From Cristatella mucedo (Eukaryota; Bryozoa; Phylactolaemata; Cristatellidae), in NCBI GenBank assembly GCA_009760855.2, contig WPIO01000050.1, forward strand, positions 833,501 to 897,500: a DNA stretch of 64,000 bases, written 5' to 3'. Positions 37,295 to 49,560 of this stretch are shown here, in pieces (the stretch's first letter is position 1; the number at the start of each line of letters is the position of its first letter). Both the position numbers and the translations under genes were made by a program. The notes beneath the pieces were generated by a model, which searched no databases, was not told the DNA's origin, and saw nothing but the letters and a program-made list of their open reading frames with translations.

Positions 37295-39018
37295 TATGCA
37301 CTCTAGACCATTGAGGAAAACGTTCTGCCGGCTGCTTTTGATACTATCGACCACCTAGTCCATTTTGAGTGCCTCTCAACTCGTCTGGGCATCACTGGCA
37401 CTGTATTGCAATGGTTCAGGTCATATCTCAGTGGAAGACTCCAGAGTATGGATGTGAATGAACAATGATCGTGCGAGGAACATCTAAAATACCATAGGGC
37501 TACGTCAGGCTAAGTACTTGGTCCTGTTCTTTTGCTGTTTATACTGTCCCTTGTTGTGTGGCCTGCTTCTTCTGCTATTGCAATTAGGGCAGCAGCATCG
37601 GCCACTAATGTATGCCCCACCTGCAGCAGGTGATTGAGCAATTGATCTCGGTGCAGCCTTTGATGCAAGCACGTGGCCCACCACGGAAGCACTCCCCTAT
37701 CTGTGGTGAGTCAGCCCCCCCCCCCAGCTCGTATATGTACCCTCTGTGGAAATAAAGATTGAGTCTCGTTCACCGCTCACGTTAGGCCACTCGTGTCTCC
37801 GGGTCTGCATGAAACTCCATAAGGACAGCCGCCGCCGGAGACACTGTCACACGTCACCTCTTGCCGATGTGGTTGCCAGGCGCAATCTAGGCTTTCACTT
37901 CCATGCATATGACACTCAGTTGTACCTCTGCTTTGATCCCTTCCAGCCCTTAAGCACGTCGAATTTTCTCAACTACCTTGCTGCATGCATTGATTACATC
38001 CGCACAATGAATGGCTGCAAACTTTCTTAAATTGTATGATGCTAAAACCAATTTACTAGTTATTTGGCAAACCAAGTGCGATTCAGAAGCTGGAAAGGCT
38101 GACGCTCAAACTTGGTTCTGCCAGCATATCTCCTGTTGAATCTGCACGAAAACTAGATTTAATGTTCCAAAGTGACGTTTTATTAGACGATTCCATTAGC
38201 TCCACAGTCAAGTCTGCCCTCGTTAAGCTGCATGACATTGCTCAAATTCGGGCTTGTTTAAACAGGGATACCACATCTAAGCTGGTCCATGCATTTGTAA
38301 CATCCTTCTAGGTTTCTGTAAATCACAGCTTGCTGGCCTATCCGCATGTGCAATCAGCAGCTGACGCGAAACTCTACAGCTGGGCTTGTCTGTCATGAGA
38401 GGCTCAGTTGCCACATCTCACCACTTCTCGCCGACTTACACTGACTCGCAAGTCAAGCAGTACATTGACTTCAAGATTTTGCCACTCACTCACATTTAGG
38501 TCCCCTCATTCTTTGGCTCCAGCCTGCCTATCAGATAAACTACCCTACCAGGCTAAGCACAGTGTTACACAGTGTTACAGTGCTACGCATCGTACCACCC
38601 ACTTTTCGAAATCGTATCGTTTACCTATACACCTCGTGTAAACCTCAAATCCTTTGGAGACCGTGACTTAATTTGTTGCTCCCAAAGCCTGGAACTCACT
38701 TTCAACCTATGTCACGATAACTTCTGACTTTTCCACATTTAAAAAGAAATTAAAAACGCGTTTATTTATCACACCATTTATAGGGTCCTGGAGATTCGTC
38801 CTTGATGTGCTTATGCGTGCTGACACTGTTGCATGCTCACACTAACCACACTTCCATGCTGACCCTGTGTATCTCACCCCTAAACATGTTATTCTAGTTG
38901 TCATTTAGCATGTTCCTACTGACCATATAGTCATGCTTCCTTTGCAGCAAATATAAAGTGCCTAGAAAAAGATTGAGTTCTCAGAAGACGCTATTTCAAA
39001 TGAATACTATTATTATTT
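37295..39018 (+). mobile_element. LINE-A, long plus-strand copy with nested insertion
   Basis: The RT region begins near FDTIDHLVHFECLSTRLG, then ITGTVLQWFRSYLSGRLQS. After an insertion (37551-37852) it resumes with LADVVARRNLGFHFHAY and DTQLYLCFDP, then SASISPVESARKL, SLAPACLSDKLPYQAK and the 3' UTR. It ends AAAGTGCCTAGAAAAAGATTGAG with a TACTATTATTATT tail. Several frameshifts and stops make it inactive. It lacks the N-terminal ORF and endonuclease. Confidence 0.85.
37551..37852 (+). mobile_element. Solo-LTR-like insertion nested in LINE-A
   Basis: About 300 bases interrupt the LINE-A frame between ...GTTTATACTGTCCC and GTCACCTCTTGCCG. The insert starts TTGTTGTGTGG and ends CACTGTCACAC. 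Flanking GTCCC and GTCAC could be an imperfect 5-base target duplication. AATAAA at 37751 sits where an LTR poly(A) signal would be. No internal domains, so a solo LTR is the best guess; a diverged SINE is the alternative. Confidence 0.4.
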
Positions 39019-40452
39019 ACATGGTAAGGAGATAGGCTGTAAATGAAGCTGTTATAAATCACAAGCACGTACCCCAAACAAGAGACAAATATGTACCTCA
39101 ATGTACCAAGGTTCAGCAAGTTGGGGCACAAGACTCATCGAACGCAGAGATCTGTATTTTCTGTATTTTTTTATGTGTTGCTTTTTTTTACTTCCAGAAT
39201 GAAGCATGGTTTGCCTAATTGCTTTTTGAAACTTTCCTTTTATGCAGAAATCTTTCCAAATTCAGAATTAAGTTTTAACACGCCTATCATTTGATATATA
39301 TCCTGAAAATGCATATGATTGTTGGGCTAATCTTTTCAGTATTTTCTCTACCTTTACCCTTAATATCGGAAAGCGACAACGCCACATCATGTTAGTGTAA
39401 TGGGATTTTAAATTGGTTCAGCTGAGAGTATACGACATGTGATTAATCTGTTGCGGTTAATCAGCACGGGCAAGTCTCGTGTTTTGAGCTTTTGCAAAAG
39501 CAATACCTGGGGCATAGCTCCGTGTGTCCCCCAAACGAGCTCGTTACTTCGATCACGGCCTTTACAAGACACTGAGTAGCAGACATCCTAATCAAATTTG
39601 GTGAACGGATAACAATTTTTAAATTACGTAGACAATGGATAATAAAATGTTCTTTTAGAGACTCGAGACGAATAAGAGTGAGTTTTACATTATTTACTCT
39701 CATTTAAAGCTTATACAAGTCAACCTGCATGCATTCGTCAGAAAACGACTGATGAACTCGAATCGGATGATTTCACGACCAGTCATCTTAGATTGCTCGA
39801 GTTATTTCCGGTGAAAGAAGACCGCTTATAACTTACTCATCGGAGAGTCTGGTACTTGGGGATATTTTTCTGTACGGATAATTTTGTTTCCTAATTTAAA
39901 ACTTCGATTTTTTACCGGCGTGGCACGAACGTGATATTTTAACAATACGAACGCCAACAGTGTGATTCTGTTCATTTTTTGATTAAATCGCACTTCTTTG
40001 CTAATGCCGAAAAAGCGAGGCAACGCTTACATATAAGATAGTACAGGTATTAACTTCGCAGCAAGGAACTAGAGCACTCACCGGATATCCGGAACTTTTG
40101 GTGCTTGCATAGAATAAAAATCAAACACTCGTCAAATCAACTACAGTGGCTAAAAATATACAAGAGTATTCTTTCTTCTTTCATTTGAGCTGATGGCAGC
40201 TGCCACCCCTGGCCTGGTAGGTGGGAGCCGAGTCTGTTGGGCGGCCAGCGGCAGAGCTTGCACGGTGGCTGGCTCCTTTGTGCTTTACAGGCTGCATGAC
40301 AGCACCGCAGACCCCACTTTACAAGGTTCCCGGCCATTTATTTTTTTAATTCAAAATTGCGTACGATTTATATTGTACGAATTGTTTTCACTAGCTCTAT
40401 ACTATGGTAGAGCAGTGCTGTCTATCGCTTCGAGCTTTTATTATAAATTTAT

Positions 40453-40470
40453 ATGTAAATGCATTTACAT
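40453..40470. repeat. 18-bp perfect palindrome with octamer-like halves
   Basis: ATGTAAATGCATTTACAT is its own reverse complement, and ATGTAAAT occurs again about 6 bases on. The unit is one base away from the POU octamer ATGCAAAT, so a binding-site cluster is conceivable. Confidence 0.6.
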
Positions 40471-41286
40471 TGCAGATGTAAATGTGTTTACGGCAATGTG
40501 ATGAGGACTATTGTGACCAAGCAGACGTTTTGGCTAGCAATAGTGCTTATTGCGAGTGGTAAATCAGTCAGTTGGCCTTTCTCCACTTTTCTTCCTTCTT
40601 TCGCAGGCAGAACTGGCTTCCTCTTATTGGGCTAGCTAAGGTTTCTGCCCCCGCCGCAGGTGGCTTAGCTTGTAGGGCGACACAAAGTCACTGCGACTTT
40701 GCAGTCAGGTATGCCACAGCAACCATGTTAAAACCGCATCCTCCGTTGTAGTAGACGACCGAAATCAAAGTCACCGGCGAACTCGATGCCCCATTCCGCC
40801 GCTCGACTCGCTCTAGCGGGTCGAGGACCAGAGGGAGGACCCATTGCATCCCCGGACGCGCTACCCCAGAGGCTGCTTGTGCGGTCGCGGCCGGCGCTTG
40901 GCAGCTGCTCCTTCGCGCCCAGCCGTCGTCCTGCGCTCGTCTCGCTGCTCCCGGTGCTGCAGCGGCGGCTCGCTGTAGCAGTGGCTGGCGCCACTTACGT
41001 TTCCCTTTGCTTTTCGCTCGCTTCAAGCCTCGTTTGCGTGTCGTCACGGCGACTCGCCCGACGTTGGCTCGACATCGCGCCTACAGCCAGCGTTAGCTAC
41101 GATCATGCTAATTAATTAATTACTAATTAACTGCTCGGCGAGAGAGGATCCGAAGAACCCCAGTCGGACAGCAAACAGAGCCGCTCCCGCTGCCGAGGCG
41201 CGCTGACGTGGGCAGCGAGATAGCTGCACGGCGATCCTCGAGCTCGCATTCCTCCGCAAGACGAAGATCGGACGATTTATTATTCT

Positions 41287-41332
41287 TGGCTGGGGGAGGG
41301 GAGGGACCAATAGCCCCTCCCCTCCCCAGCCA
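41287..41332. repeat. G-rich/C-rich hairpin
   Basis: Left arm begins TGGCTGGGGGAGGGGAGGG and right arm ends CCTCCCCAGCCA. They pair along about 19 bases with a single bulged G and an 8-base loop. The left arm could also form a G-quadruplex. Confidence 0.85.
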
Positions 41333-41740
41333 TGAGTGATAAACCGTGTCTCAATTCCCGCACGGAAGCTACATGAACCGGACCTGTCGCACTTAGGTGT
41401 ACCGGCACCTGCAAGACTCCAGCTGGCCTCTGCATAGATATATGCTCTAGTTGAAAGGAACGGCGGAGAGGGGGGCTTGAGTATTTTCGATCTCCCACGG
41501 ACTGTATACTCCTACAAGTATTTTACATCCGCCACCCATCTCAAATCTAGCCAAATCCTGCCGATTGAAAACGCAGACTGGTTTGTGCGACCCAATCCGT
41601 TGCAACTGATACGAAACGGTGGATACCAGGTGGTGCTACGAACCACACCTCAAACGGCAAGCGTGCTTAACCGTAGGCCACGATCCGGGGCAACCCCTAT
41701 CGCCTCTTGGCGTCGGCTGTGAGACGATGATTGTATGCCG

Positions 41741-41893
41741 AGCTGCTCTGGCCCAGTTTTTAAGGTGATTGCTCGGACCAAGGTCTGGCCGAGGTCGTGT
41801 GCTCGATCCGTGAGGCATATGCTAAGCTGACGAATAGAGATTACGTCCTCATATGGTGCTATACAAATGAATTGTTATTATTATTATTATTGC
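41741..41893 (+). mobile_element. SINE S2 copy
   Basis: CTCTGGCCCAGTTTTTAAGG head, B box GTCGTGTGCTCGATCC, CATATG body, GACGAATAGAGATTACG end, ATACAAATGAATTG and (TTA)n tail. Confidence 0.75.
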
Positions 41894-42414
41894 ATGTAGA
41901 CACGGTCTGGCTTTAATACGCTCAGGATTACGGTATCATAGTAGTTTTTACATGGCTCTCTTTCGTGCTTAGATCAAATGATTGTGAAACTATTAAGAAA
42001 CTACGGTGGCGGAACACCTTGAGATGGTAACGAGCGAATATTTTGTACAATGTCGTTTTACAGTAGGTCTTGATTAAAAATGGTGACAGCCCCTGAACTA
42101 ATGGCAGTACAAAGTGGCTAAGAACTCACTTACCTTAAATTTGCTCCGAATTCCTAAACTGCCTTTTCTGTGCTTATGTATGCTGCTAGTGTTCTTGTTT
42201 GCATACCAATTTTGCATTATCCATCCGTTTGATCACTCATGCTCAGAACGCTTAGAAAGGAAGGCATCTGCCGATTTACAAGATGGTAGGTGTCTTATCG
42301 GGCCAGTGCCGAATCCTCAACAAGTGATGTAAAAGAGCAGAATGCATGGCATAGATAGCGGCAGAGTCTGAGCAGCAACAATGAGGCTCTCCCGACTGCC
42401 CGAAGTCCTGCTCG

Positions 42415-42780
42415 AACTATCTGCTGCGTTTGATACTATCGATCACTAAATTCCATTTTAGCTATTGAGAGCATTGTTCAATCAGGCGGAGGAGCCTATT
42501 GTGAATTTAAAAATTGCTCTAGTCAGATCGTACTAAGTATGTCTCTCGGCCGTTTTCAGCACTTTGATATTCTTTATTTATACCAACCTTCTCAGAAATG
42601 CGATGCAGGCCGTGAAGTCTGCTATCACTTTAACCCTGCATTTACCAGTCCGTGCTTGTTGTTCTATTGGTGGCAATAAGCTGCTGTGACTGATAAACTG
42701 GCTGCCTGCTTTTTAAAGATTCGACTCCGGATTTCGCCGTACAATTTTCCTAAGCTAAATTATGATAAAATCAAGCTGAT
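42415..42780 (+). mobile_element. Highly decayed LINE RT fragment
   Basis: TTTGATACTATCGATCACTAA corresponds to the FDTIDH motif of the LINE-A RT, followed by broken RT-like reading. Many stops. Confidence 0.5.
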
Positions 42781-42786
42781 CTTTAT

Positions 42787-42940
42787 AGGGTCTTAGCCCA
42801 GGGGGGAAGGTGCTCTCTTTCTCTCTTCACGAACCAGGTTGTGGGTTTGAGTCATGATGTGTTTGATCCTTTATTGACCACTGCAAGCTGCGGTCATAGC
42901 CTTGAAGGCTCTTCTGCCGCCTACATAGATTAGGCTTTTA
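42787..42940 (+). mobile_element. SINE S1 copy, diverged
   Basis: GGGTCTTAGCCCAGGGGG head, B-box-like GTGGGTTTGAGTC, TTGATCCTTTATTGACCAC body, GCCTTGAAGGCTCTTCTGCC end. Confidence 0.6.
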
Positions 42941-43489
42941 TTTTAGCTTAGGTCCAAGAGCGTCATCTCTCAGCTTTTGTAACGCCAGTAAAGTTTTTAT
43001 ACCACATCCCTGAAGCAGCTACGATGAACCTATGGTCCCTCGGTAGTACTGCTTAGCTCCCACAGTATTGTTAGTGCGTGCGATCTTATTATGCAGAGGT
43101 TAATCGAACGACCGCTCATCTGGCTGTAGTCCCGCGAGAGCGACCTGGCAGGAAGGCGGCATAACTAAGGCATGCAGTGGTCGGACGGGAATTATCCTGC
43201 CCCCTAATCTTGCTTACTGGAGGAAGCAGCCGCTTGGAACAAACTCGCCAAACTTGAATGGCTTTTATGTTCAGAGTCTGCATGGTAGCAGCAATGATAT
43301 TTGCATTTAGAGCATAGTTCTACGAGAAAAAACTGACTGCCATAAATACCTTGCTACTTTTATCTTAAAGAATCTTGTACTTCGCATGCAGCAGAACCTA
43401 CTAAAGTGAGTAGACTCACCTGGACGTGTTAAGCGTGGCTCGTTTGCATTCAACGTGAAAATATACTCACCGCCAGGCGCCTAACCGGC

Positions 43490-43572
43490 TCCTTCATAGC
43501 ATATATAAAGTGTCTGGAGAGATAAGGCTCTCTGAAGATGCTTAAATTGTACAGGCATTATAATTATTAGGC
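43490..43572 (+). mobile_element. SINE S2 3' end
   Basis: CATATATAAAGTGTCTGGAG, AGATAAGGCTCTCTGAAG and a TTATAATTATT tail; the tRNA head is missing. Confidence 0.5.
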
Positions 43573-43867
43573 TTTTTAAGTTAAAATAATTGAGAATCGC
43601 ATTAGCTATAGTGTATCGCATAGATCATTAGTTAAATCCATCAAAGCCTGCTATTTGGACAGTGCTCGCTCGAGCGACACGAGATGTGTAGAGGAAGTGC
43701 ATGCCCTGAGTACTGAGTTTTGCACATTGCTTGTTACCGTTGCATTCTGCTATTGCCAAAAAATCGTGCCTGCATTTGAAGTGACCTTCGACGACTCACC
43801 CGTCTGCACCTCATTGGCTAGTCCTGTTTGGATCAATCATTAGGCACCTATTGCAACTGTATGGGAG

Positions 43868-43873
43868 AGCGAG

Positions 43874-43922
<49 letters not shown>

Positions 43923-43960
43923 TAGAGAGAGAAAGAGAGAGTGAGAGAGAGAGAGAGCAC
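43868..43960. repeat. (GA)n microsatellite
   Basis: GA array with few interruptions. Confidence 0.95.
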
Positions 43961-44321
43961 TATGAGAATAAGGGCTGGAAGACGGGGTGCACTTGTCAAT
44001 TCCGTCACGTTTTGAGCATCCAGTTATAAACCTGTCGTTTGTGTAGCACCCTAAGAGAACTACATTATATACTATATATTATTATATTATATACTATTTG
44101 CACGAGCATTACGACTCGTGGTAAAATGTTATCCAGACTTTCAAACGTTCAAACTTTGGAGTCAGAAGTTATGACCAAAAATTGAAAGCAATGAATCATT
44201 AAGGATTATGCTGGACCTAAATTCTGTCAGCCAATGATATTCAGTGAGCTAATCCTATCGAAGAACTAGATATGTATACATTTAGGATTTAGTTGAAGCG
44301 CCAAATGAGCTAAACCGTGAT

Positions 44322-44681
44322 TTGAAGCTGGGCTGCTTGCAAACATGCCTAAAATACATTATACATCAATGTCTGCAGTCTACTACGATTACTGAGAAAG
44401 TTACTGCTGGCTTTAAGAGTTTGAGTATGGCAATTACCGCAGCAGGAATGACACATGCAGCTGTAAATCTGTGGAGTCTCGATGGTGATTACGTAAATGC
44501 GCTAGTACCAATGGTCGTAATAGTTAAAGTTTTTTCTAGTGTTATCGATACACAACGAGAGTTTTGTGTATCCCACTATGAGCCTAGGTGGCTTTCTGTA
44601 CGCTATCGGCTGCCAACAGGCATCACCTTACGCGGCAAAGAGAGAGAGAGAGAGATTTGGCTGAGTCGAGAGAGCAGTTGA
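44322..44681 (+). other. Unrecognised 119-codon open frame
   Basis: The first two-thirds is unique, and the last third runs antisense through a LINE-B fragment (44575-44830) and a GA run. A genuine gene is therefore unlikely to extend to the stop. No domain recognised. Confidence 0.15.
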
Positions 44682-44830
44682 AGGTTGAGTTGAGAATCCT
44701 CGCAGTAGCAGCTTAAGGCGGCTGGAAAGGATGTGCCACAGTCGGAAGCAAGGAAGTAGTTGTCGCTGCGTAAGAATTGGGGAAGTAAACTTCACAGTTT
44801 AGGACCTGCAGACGAAAGGCGTCTGTCGCC
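44575..44830 (-). mobile_element. LINE-B post-RT fragment
   Basis: The complement corresponds to the segment encoding AGPRLWNSLPQFLR and neighbours (plus strand: GGGAAGTAAACTTCACAGTT, GGACCTGCAGACGAAAGG). Diverged, with a GA expansion inside. Confidence 0.6.
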
Positions 44831-45059
44831 GTCCAGATTTAAATCGTGCAATTCAGTTCGAGCTGGGAAAGTTACCGAAAAAAGCCTATTAGACCTCCTC
44901 GGCTGCCTATGCGTGCTATTGAAAACATAAGAAATGAATCCGATAGACATCGCAACGTCGCTGCATTGCATAAGTAGCTGTTATAGCTAGCAGCCAATCG
45001 AAGGTGTTAACTAGAGAAATCTGCAGCTCGACGACTGCAAGATAGGTGAAAGTCATCTT

Positions 45060-47165
45060 ATTCCGCCGCCTCATTTGCATACTTCACTGACTGCCCATCG
45101 GCAGGCATAAGAGAACTGCTACACATTGTACCAATCGATCCAAGCAAAGGCTAAGTCTAGCTTCTATAAAAAATATTGTTGAATCACAGAGGCACAACCC
45201 AGAAATGCTTATGTCAGCAATCTCCATATTTTTACCTCTTCTAGATTACCTCCTTACCTAGTAAACCCTATGATGATCTAGCTGATCGCTATTCTAGCTT
45301 TTTTGCCAACAAGATAGACGAGATCAGGGAGTCCATCCCTACGATGGAAGCATGCCCCCTGGAATCCTGTCCCTCAATTCCATGCAGCACTTCAATGTCT
45401 ACATTCAATGAGGTCACTAGTGACCTCGTTATGAAGTTCATCTAACAATAAAAGAAGTCAACAAGTCCTCTGAACCCTAATCTCACTGTCCTGCTACTAC
45501 GACTCATTGATCTGCTGCCATGCATAACTAGCATCTTAAATAGGTCATTAGCCTCAGGTCATGTCCCAGCAACTTTCAAAACGGCTATAGTCAGGCCACT
45601 ACTCACGAAGGTAAAACTAGACCAAAATAACTTGAGCAACTTCCGCCCAGTCTCTCTTCTACCGCTCCTACCAAAGACACTGGAACGGGTCGTGGCAGAC
45701 CAACTGAACTCAAAGAGTGAAACTTCAAACCTTGCCAGTAAGTTTCAGCCTGGTTTTAGAGCTAATCACTATACGGAGTCAGCATTGCTTCGGTGTGCAA
45801 CAACCTAGTTAGGAATTCAGACTTAGGTAGGGTAGCTCTGCTTTTTTGCTCAGTCTTTCGGAAAATTTTGATACTATCAATCACCAAGTCCTTCTTGAGC
45901 ACCTCTCATCTCGCCTTGGCATCACTGGCACTGCATTGTAATGGTTCAGGTCCTATCAGTGGGAGACTCCAGAGTATTGACGTGAATGGAAATAGATCAT
46001 CCGAGGAACCTATGAAGTATAGGATACCTCAGGGCTTTGTGCTTGGTCTAGTTCATTTCATGGTTTATAGCGTCGCTCTTGCCGTTGTGATTGTCAGGTG
46101 TAACTTTGCTTTGATCCGCCCTGCCCTCGAGAGCATGTTGAATTCTCTCAACTCCTATGCTGCATGTATTGATGACGTCCCCACATGGATAGCAACAAAC
46201 TTTCTGTAATATAATAATAGTAAAACAAACTTAGTAGTTATGAGAAAACCAACGGCGATTCAGAAATTGAAAAGGCTGACACTCACAATCGGCTCTGCCA
46301 GCATATCTCCAGTAGAATCTGCACGAAATCTAGGTGACATGGTCTACAGTAGCCTTTCATTACACGACCACATCAGCTTCTCAGCTATGTCTGCCTATTT
46401 TCATTTACATTATATTTCTAAAAATTGGGGTTTTTTGGACATGGATACCACATCTAAACTGATCCACGCATTTTTGACATTCCGTCTTGACTCCTGTAAT
46501 TCACTGCTTGCTGGTCTACCTGCCTGTGCACTCAGCTGGTGCAAAACTCTGCAGCTAGGATTGTCTGTCGTGAGCGGCTCAGTTGTCACATTTCACCACT
46601 TATCGCCGACCTGCACTGGTTCCCATTCAAGCAACGCATCGAATTCAATGTTTTGTCACTCACTTTCAGGTCCCATCATTCATTTGCTCCAGTCTGCCTA
46701 TCAGATCTTCACCCCCACCATGCTATGCATCGTGCCACCCGCTTTTCGGAATCTTATTATTTACCTTTACCTCGTAAAAATCTCAAATATTTAGGGGATC
46801 TTGCCTTTAGTTCGTATGCTTCCAAAGCCTAGACCTCACTCCCGACTTCCGATAAGACATCTCCTGGCTTGACACATTTAAAAAAAAGACTAAAAATGCA
46901 TCTATTTATCACATACTTTAGTTGGTCCCTGTGATTCAACCTTCATGTGCTTATGCTTGCTGATACTGTGCATACTGCTACTAACCATACTTGCATGCTG
47001 ACCCTGTGTATGTCATCCCTAACCACGTCATTCTTGTTGTTTATTGAACATACTACGGCTAATCATTCCATCGTGCTTCTTTTGCAGCAAAGGTAAGGTG
47101 CCTAGAAAGAGATTGAGTTCTCTGAGGATGCTCTATCTTAGTTATTAGTATTATTAATATTACCT
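45060..47165 (+). mobile_element. LINE-A, longest copy
   Basis: Pre-RT linker (RYSSFFANKIDEIRESIP), then RT motifs: LNRSLASGHVPATFKTAIVR, SNFRPVSLLPLLPKTLERVV, FQPGFRANHYTESALLR, a DTINHQ-like segment and ITGTALQWFRS. The palm motif with the YADD box is deleted or scrambled (near 46080-46130). The post-RT region (SASISPVESARNLG, RLSCHISPLIADLHWFPF) and the 3' UTR follow, ending GGTGCCTAGAAAGAGATTGAG and TTATTAGTATTATT. Multiple frameshifts. This copy gives the best view of the family, an L2/CR1-type element. Confidence 0.9.
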
Positions 47166-47700
47166 TCCATGCGATTATCCTTGGTGTGCCAGGCGTTCTG
47201 AAACTGAACATTGCATCACAAACCAGTAGACTTGATTTATTTCCAGTATAAGCATTGCCTAGAAAAACCTTTCGTTCCCTCAGAGTGCTACATAAATTGT
47301 CTATCCCATCGTATAAAGTACTTTTTGAAACTCTCACCTGCATTCCTCCGTACTTCCTCTGACTTAATGAAGGCAAACTTTCGCACTAGCTATTGTTATT
47401 TCTTAAACTATAAGAGAGTCTTCGCGGGTCAGCAATGCCACGGAAAAAAAGTAGGAATACGTGTACTAGTCATTAGAAATAAAAAGTGGTCTTTACGTAC
47501 CCTTTGAGATTGGGATTAAGTTGACACTAGAAGAGGATAAAAAACAACGAGCTTTCGAAATGCTTCGTTCGCTGTAATGTAACGCTTCTCCTTGCGTATC
47601 TCGAAAAATCCTTTCTGGAGTACCCGGCTGTTGAACTTGATTGGTGCAAGGGATGCAGTCAAAGCTTCCTTAAGAGGCTTTTCACTGCGAATATCGTAGT
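47166..47700. other. No gene recognised
   Basis: Frames of 98 codons plus and 105 minus overlap the LINE tail; nothing else seen. Confidence 0.5.
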
Positions 47701-47719
47701 CAGCAGACGTCATCTCACT

Positions 47720-49560
47720 AAACTAAGAGAAGGCAGAAGAAGCGTACCTCAGTTCCGGATGGTAGCAGAGGAACTGTGTGACGCGGAAGTAGAGGAACTG
47801 TGTGGTGCCTAAGCGGCAGCTCAGTTGACGGCTAGAAACCGGGTTGTATTCTAGCTTTTCTAGAGTTTCTCTGATTTTTCTTATTTTAATATTTCGCTGA
47901 TCGGTTTTTCGTTTCGTGCCGACGTCGTTCGCGTTCAGGAACGCTGCACTGACGGCGGTGGGGCGGCCACTCTCGCCGCCGCTTTCACTGTCGAGGGATG
48001 CGCATACACAAACGCGGCGAGCTCGGCGCCGGTCGTCCACCCGCGTCGCGCCTCCGACCCGGTTCTCACCGTGGCTGGCCGAATATCCTGCCTCGGCCTC
48101 GCTGTTCTGCAAACACGAACGTCCAACTCGATCAAGGTCGAGATCGAATGTCGCAGGACATCCCACGGAGGCGTGTCGGCATTCACAATATGGCCGACGT
48201 AGAGAACGGACATTTCCGCGCTACAGGCACAGCAGCAGCCCTACTCATACTGCTTCAGCCGCGGCCTCGCGGTCGCGCTCTCGCCCGCGAGGTTGTGCAC
48301 AGCCACGACCGCTCAGCATTCGCTAGTTCGAATAGCGGTACAGCGCGTGCAATGTGCAAAACCCTGAAGCTAGCCGTACGCCAACGATAAACTGCAGCTC
48401 TTATTATTCTGCACTCAGCTCTAGCAGCAGCATCGTATTACTAACGGCACATTAGTAGCCTGTTTTCTGCGGCTGATACACCCTACTGACTTCCGGCTGA
48501 GTCGCTTACAGGCTCACAGCAGCTCACGCTCAGCGCTACGCTCGCCGACCGGCGGACCGTTGCTCCGCGACGGGCGACTGCAGTGTTAGTCACAAGCCTT
48601 ATTCAGTAGACAGGTTACGTTGCCCAATAATAACTGTCGTGCACTATCACACGCGAGTGAGTCTGTTTAGTTGCCTCACTCATGCATAGTAGAAATACTA
48701 CAATGCACATAAATTAAACGTCTATTGCCTCTCGGTACACTATGTATTCGTCATATAATGAGCCTGTGGACTCGCTTCGTTGAGCGCGATGTGAAGACCA
48801 CGTGATGCAAGTGTCCCATCTTGCCGCTTAGTGGAGGGAAGGACAGACATTCTCGCTATAATTACTGGGCATACATCAAGTGAGCCTTCGGACTCGCTTC
48901 GCTGAGTCAAAGTAGAAATACGGCGCCGCCCATGGGGCGCGCGGTGTAAATGCGCCATCATGCTTTGTGACGTAAGGGCGCAACGGGTAACGGACGTGAC
49001 GGACAGAAGGCACGTACGGACCTTCTTTCGTTCATTATCAGCCTCGGCTTATCGCAGCTATTTCCCAAGCGTCCTAATTCCGCGGCAAAGCTCGTAGCTC
49101 TTAATCGAGGCTCAGCTGTCAAGACCGTAGTTTCCAAATCGCTGGGCTATACAGCACGCGCCCGTTCGCGTGCCCCTTCCCCCACACAGCCGCCGCCTCG
49201 TCGCACGCGCCTGGCCAAGCGCGCGACTAGATGGCCAGTCGCGTGCCGAGCTGCTTCCGGCTGCCGCCGTCGCGTCGCTTCGCCGACGCTACGTTCGCTT
49301 GCTCGCCGCCTACGTCAGCAGACGATTCCAAGCTTTCGAAGCGCGGACGCTAGTGCGGCGTCATCGTCGCTGCCAGTGGCGGACGTGCTCCGCGCGATCG
49401 GTCGCGGAGGCGAACGATTACGTCGCTTCCCGGAACGCCGATCTCCCTCGGCGGCGATTGGCTGTATTTCACACCGCGGCCGCTCGCACTCGAGGGAGCA
49501 CGCTAGCCGATACGGCGCACGGTGCGCCGCCAAGCGGATTTGATCGTCTAGATGCTTCGG
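47720..49560. other. CpG-rich block upstream of the pseudogene; no gene called
   Basis: Overlapping frames on both strands (147 codons minus at 47723-48166; 136 and 130 plus). Two diverged direct repeats sharing a GGACTCGCTTCG core lie at about 48764-48785 and 48886-48907. No signal peptide or splice pair could be defended. Confidence 0.35.

Larger units (their letters stand above)
39020..41735. other. No gene recognised; small motifs only
   Basis: Mostly unremarkable. 40690-41100 is CpG-rich with frames on both strands (119 codons minus, 109 plus) but no splice or targeting evidence. Two hairpins are listed separately. Confidence 0.4.
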
